A stretch of DNA of 64,000 nt. It comes from Opitutia bacterium (GTDB taxonomy: Bacteria; Verrucomicrobiota; Verrucomicrobiia; Opitutales; Opitutaceae). Both the position numbers and the translations under genes were made by a program. The notes under the pieces were generated by a model. That model was given only the letters and a program-made list of their open reading frames with translations. It made no database searches and was not told the DNA's origin. Positions within the stretch are counted from its first letter, which is position 1, and every line of letters starts with the position of its first letter. The stretch lies in assembly GCA_947467625.1 (NCBI GenBank), contig CANIJN010000001.1:1-64000 (forward strand), read 5' to 3'. Below are positions 63,319 through 64,000 of the stretch, one piece after another.

Positions 63319-64000
63319 TCAGAGCTTGGCCAGCGCGCCTTCGCGTTCGACCAGCGTGGGGTGAGAGTAGTGAAACGCGCTGAACCACGGATGCGGCGTC
63401 AGGTTGCTCAAATTTTTCTGCGCCAGTTTGCGCAACGCACCGACCATCGCCGCCGGCCCGCCCACGGCTTGGCTGGCGAACGCATCCGCCTCATACTCGT
63501 GCTGGCGCGAAAGCGCATTCATGAGTGGCGAAAACCAAAATGTTACGAGGCCGCTCAAGAGTCCAAAGAGGAGAAACGAAGGAGCGAGCTCACCCTCTGG
63601 AAATCCGAACGAGCGGTTAAACCACGAACTCCTCGCGAGCCACGCGATGACTCCGAAGCCGCCGAACATCATGGCCGCCGACATCGCGATCATCTTCGGA
63701 ATGTGTCCGCGGCGATAATGCCCGATCTCATGCGCCAAGACGGCTTCAAGTTCTTCCGCCGTCAGCTGCGCGATGAGCGTGTCGAAGAGAACGATCCGCC
63801 GAAACCGGCCGAAACCAGTGAAGTAGGCGTTGGAATGGCCCGAGCGCTTCGATCCGTCGATGACCTCAATCGTCGAAGCCCGAAATCCCGTGCGATCTCC
63901 GAGCGCCAAGAGCCGCCCGCGCAACGCGCCCTCCGGCAGCGGAGTGAGCTTGTTAAACAGCGGCAAGATCACCTTCGGATACAACACGAGCATCAGCAGC
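63319..64000 (-). CDS. M48 family zinc metalloprotease (5' end beyond window)
   Basis: At least 224 aa visible; the frame continues to the right edge, so the N-terminus is missing. Catalytic [10 protein letters not shown] zinc motif with flanking EELEAVLA, and the third ligand Glu in [11 protein letters not shown]. Membrane helices surround the site ([39 protein letters not shown]). Looks like the Ste24/CaaX-type M48 peptidases of bacteria, and its internal Met at 63993 is not the true start. Confidence 0.9.
   Translation of the reverse strand, partial: LLMLVLYPKVILPLFNKLTPLPEGALRGRLLALGDRTGFRASTIEVIDGSKRSGHSNAYFTGFGRFRRIVLFDTLIAQLTAEELEAVLAHEIGHYRRGHIPKMIAMSAAMMFGGFGVIAWLARSSWFNRSFGFPEGELAPSFLLFGLLSGLVTFWFSPLMNALSRQHEYEADAFASQAVGGPAAMVGALRKLAQKNLSNLTPHPWFSAFHYSHPTLVEREGALAKL

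Noticed and set aside
1-64000. CRISPR array, rRNA operon, tmRNA or SRP RNA
   Set aside because: No regularly spaced direct repeats and no recognisable segments of these RNAs were seen.

Overview
The window is GC-rich chromosomal DNA from a Gram-negative bacterium. It most resembles Verrucomicrobiota, probably an Opitutaceae-type lineage. Supporting signs are a 51-aa small basic protein of the kind conserved in Verrucomicrobia and Chlamydiae (57158), an RGG-rich 659-aa protein (41943), tandem DUF1080 proteins, a formylglycine-type sulfatase, and TonB-dependent receptors whose plugs begin with a V-x-L/V-S-P-F/L-x-V-(T/S)-T block. This placement is inference; no rRNA lies in the window.

Layout. 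1-866 is the right end of an IS66-family element. 1.4-12.2 kb is mostly housekeeping on the minus strand: aminotransferase, tandem ribbon-helix-helix protein, HAD phosphatase, LolA-like protein, secG, parB, LysM lipoprotein, fmt, DUF4380-like, der, and an aminotransferase with an Lrp regulator. 12.4-18.7 kb on the plus strand holds ffh, an in-frame CPBP protease-ProA fusion, an orphan antitoxin and an S9 peptidase. 18.8-26.0 kb minus holds tRNA-Arg(ACG), a eukaryote-type UDP-glucose dehydrogenase, ftsH, tilS, serS and a GT9 glycosyltransferase.

26.3-34.7 kb is the most distinctive region. It is a tightly packed eight-gene minus-strand operon: class I aldolase, Gfo/Idh oxidoreductase, PfkB kinase, second Gfo/Idh oxidoreductase, PIG-L deacetylase, nitrilase-family amidase, NagB-like deaminase/isomerase and a periplasmic double-DUF1080 protein. 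Together these could oxidise, cleave, deacetylate, deaminate, phosphorylate and aldol-split an N-acylated amino-sugar conjugate. I know of no named pathway with this exact set.

35-46 kb holds a small hypothetical gene, tRNA-Arg(TCG), a C-terminal TonB-receptor remnant, hrpB, a CPBP-thiL-tsaE run, the RGG protein and a zinc alcohol dehydrogenase, followed by 1.2 kb without a supportable gene. 46.4-55.3 kb is accessory: a complete TonB receptor, an N-terminal TonB-receptor remnant, a Tat-exported N,N-dimethylformamidase-like protein, a MITE-like inverted-repeat element, a sulfatase and a YtcJ-like amidohydrolase. 55.4-64 kb returns to housekeeping: trmL, smpB, rpoZ, cutA, small basic protein, DedA, tRNA-Arg(CCG), M23 peptidase, lipoproteins, hemW, an exonuclease/endonuclease/phosphatase protein and a partial M48 protease. 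The three tRNA genes seen are three different arginine isoacceptors. Several intrinsic terminators and extragenic stem-loop repeats could be read directly. Start codons were often moved inward from the longest open frame, using family N-termini, signal peptides or overlap with neighbours.
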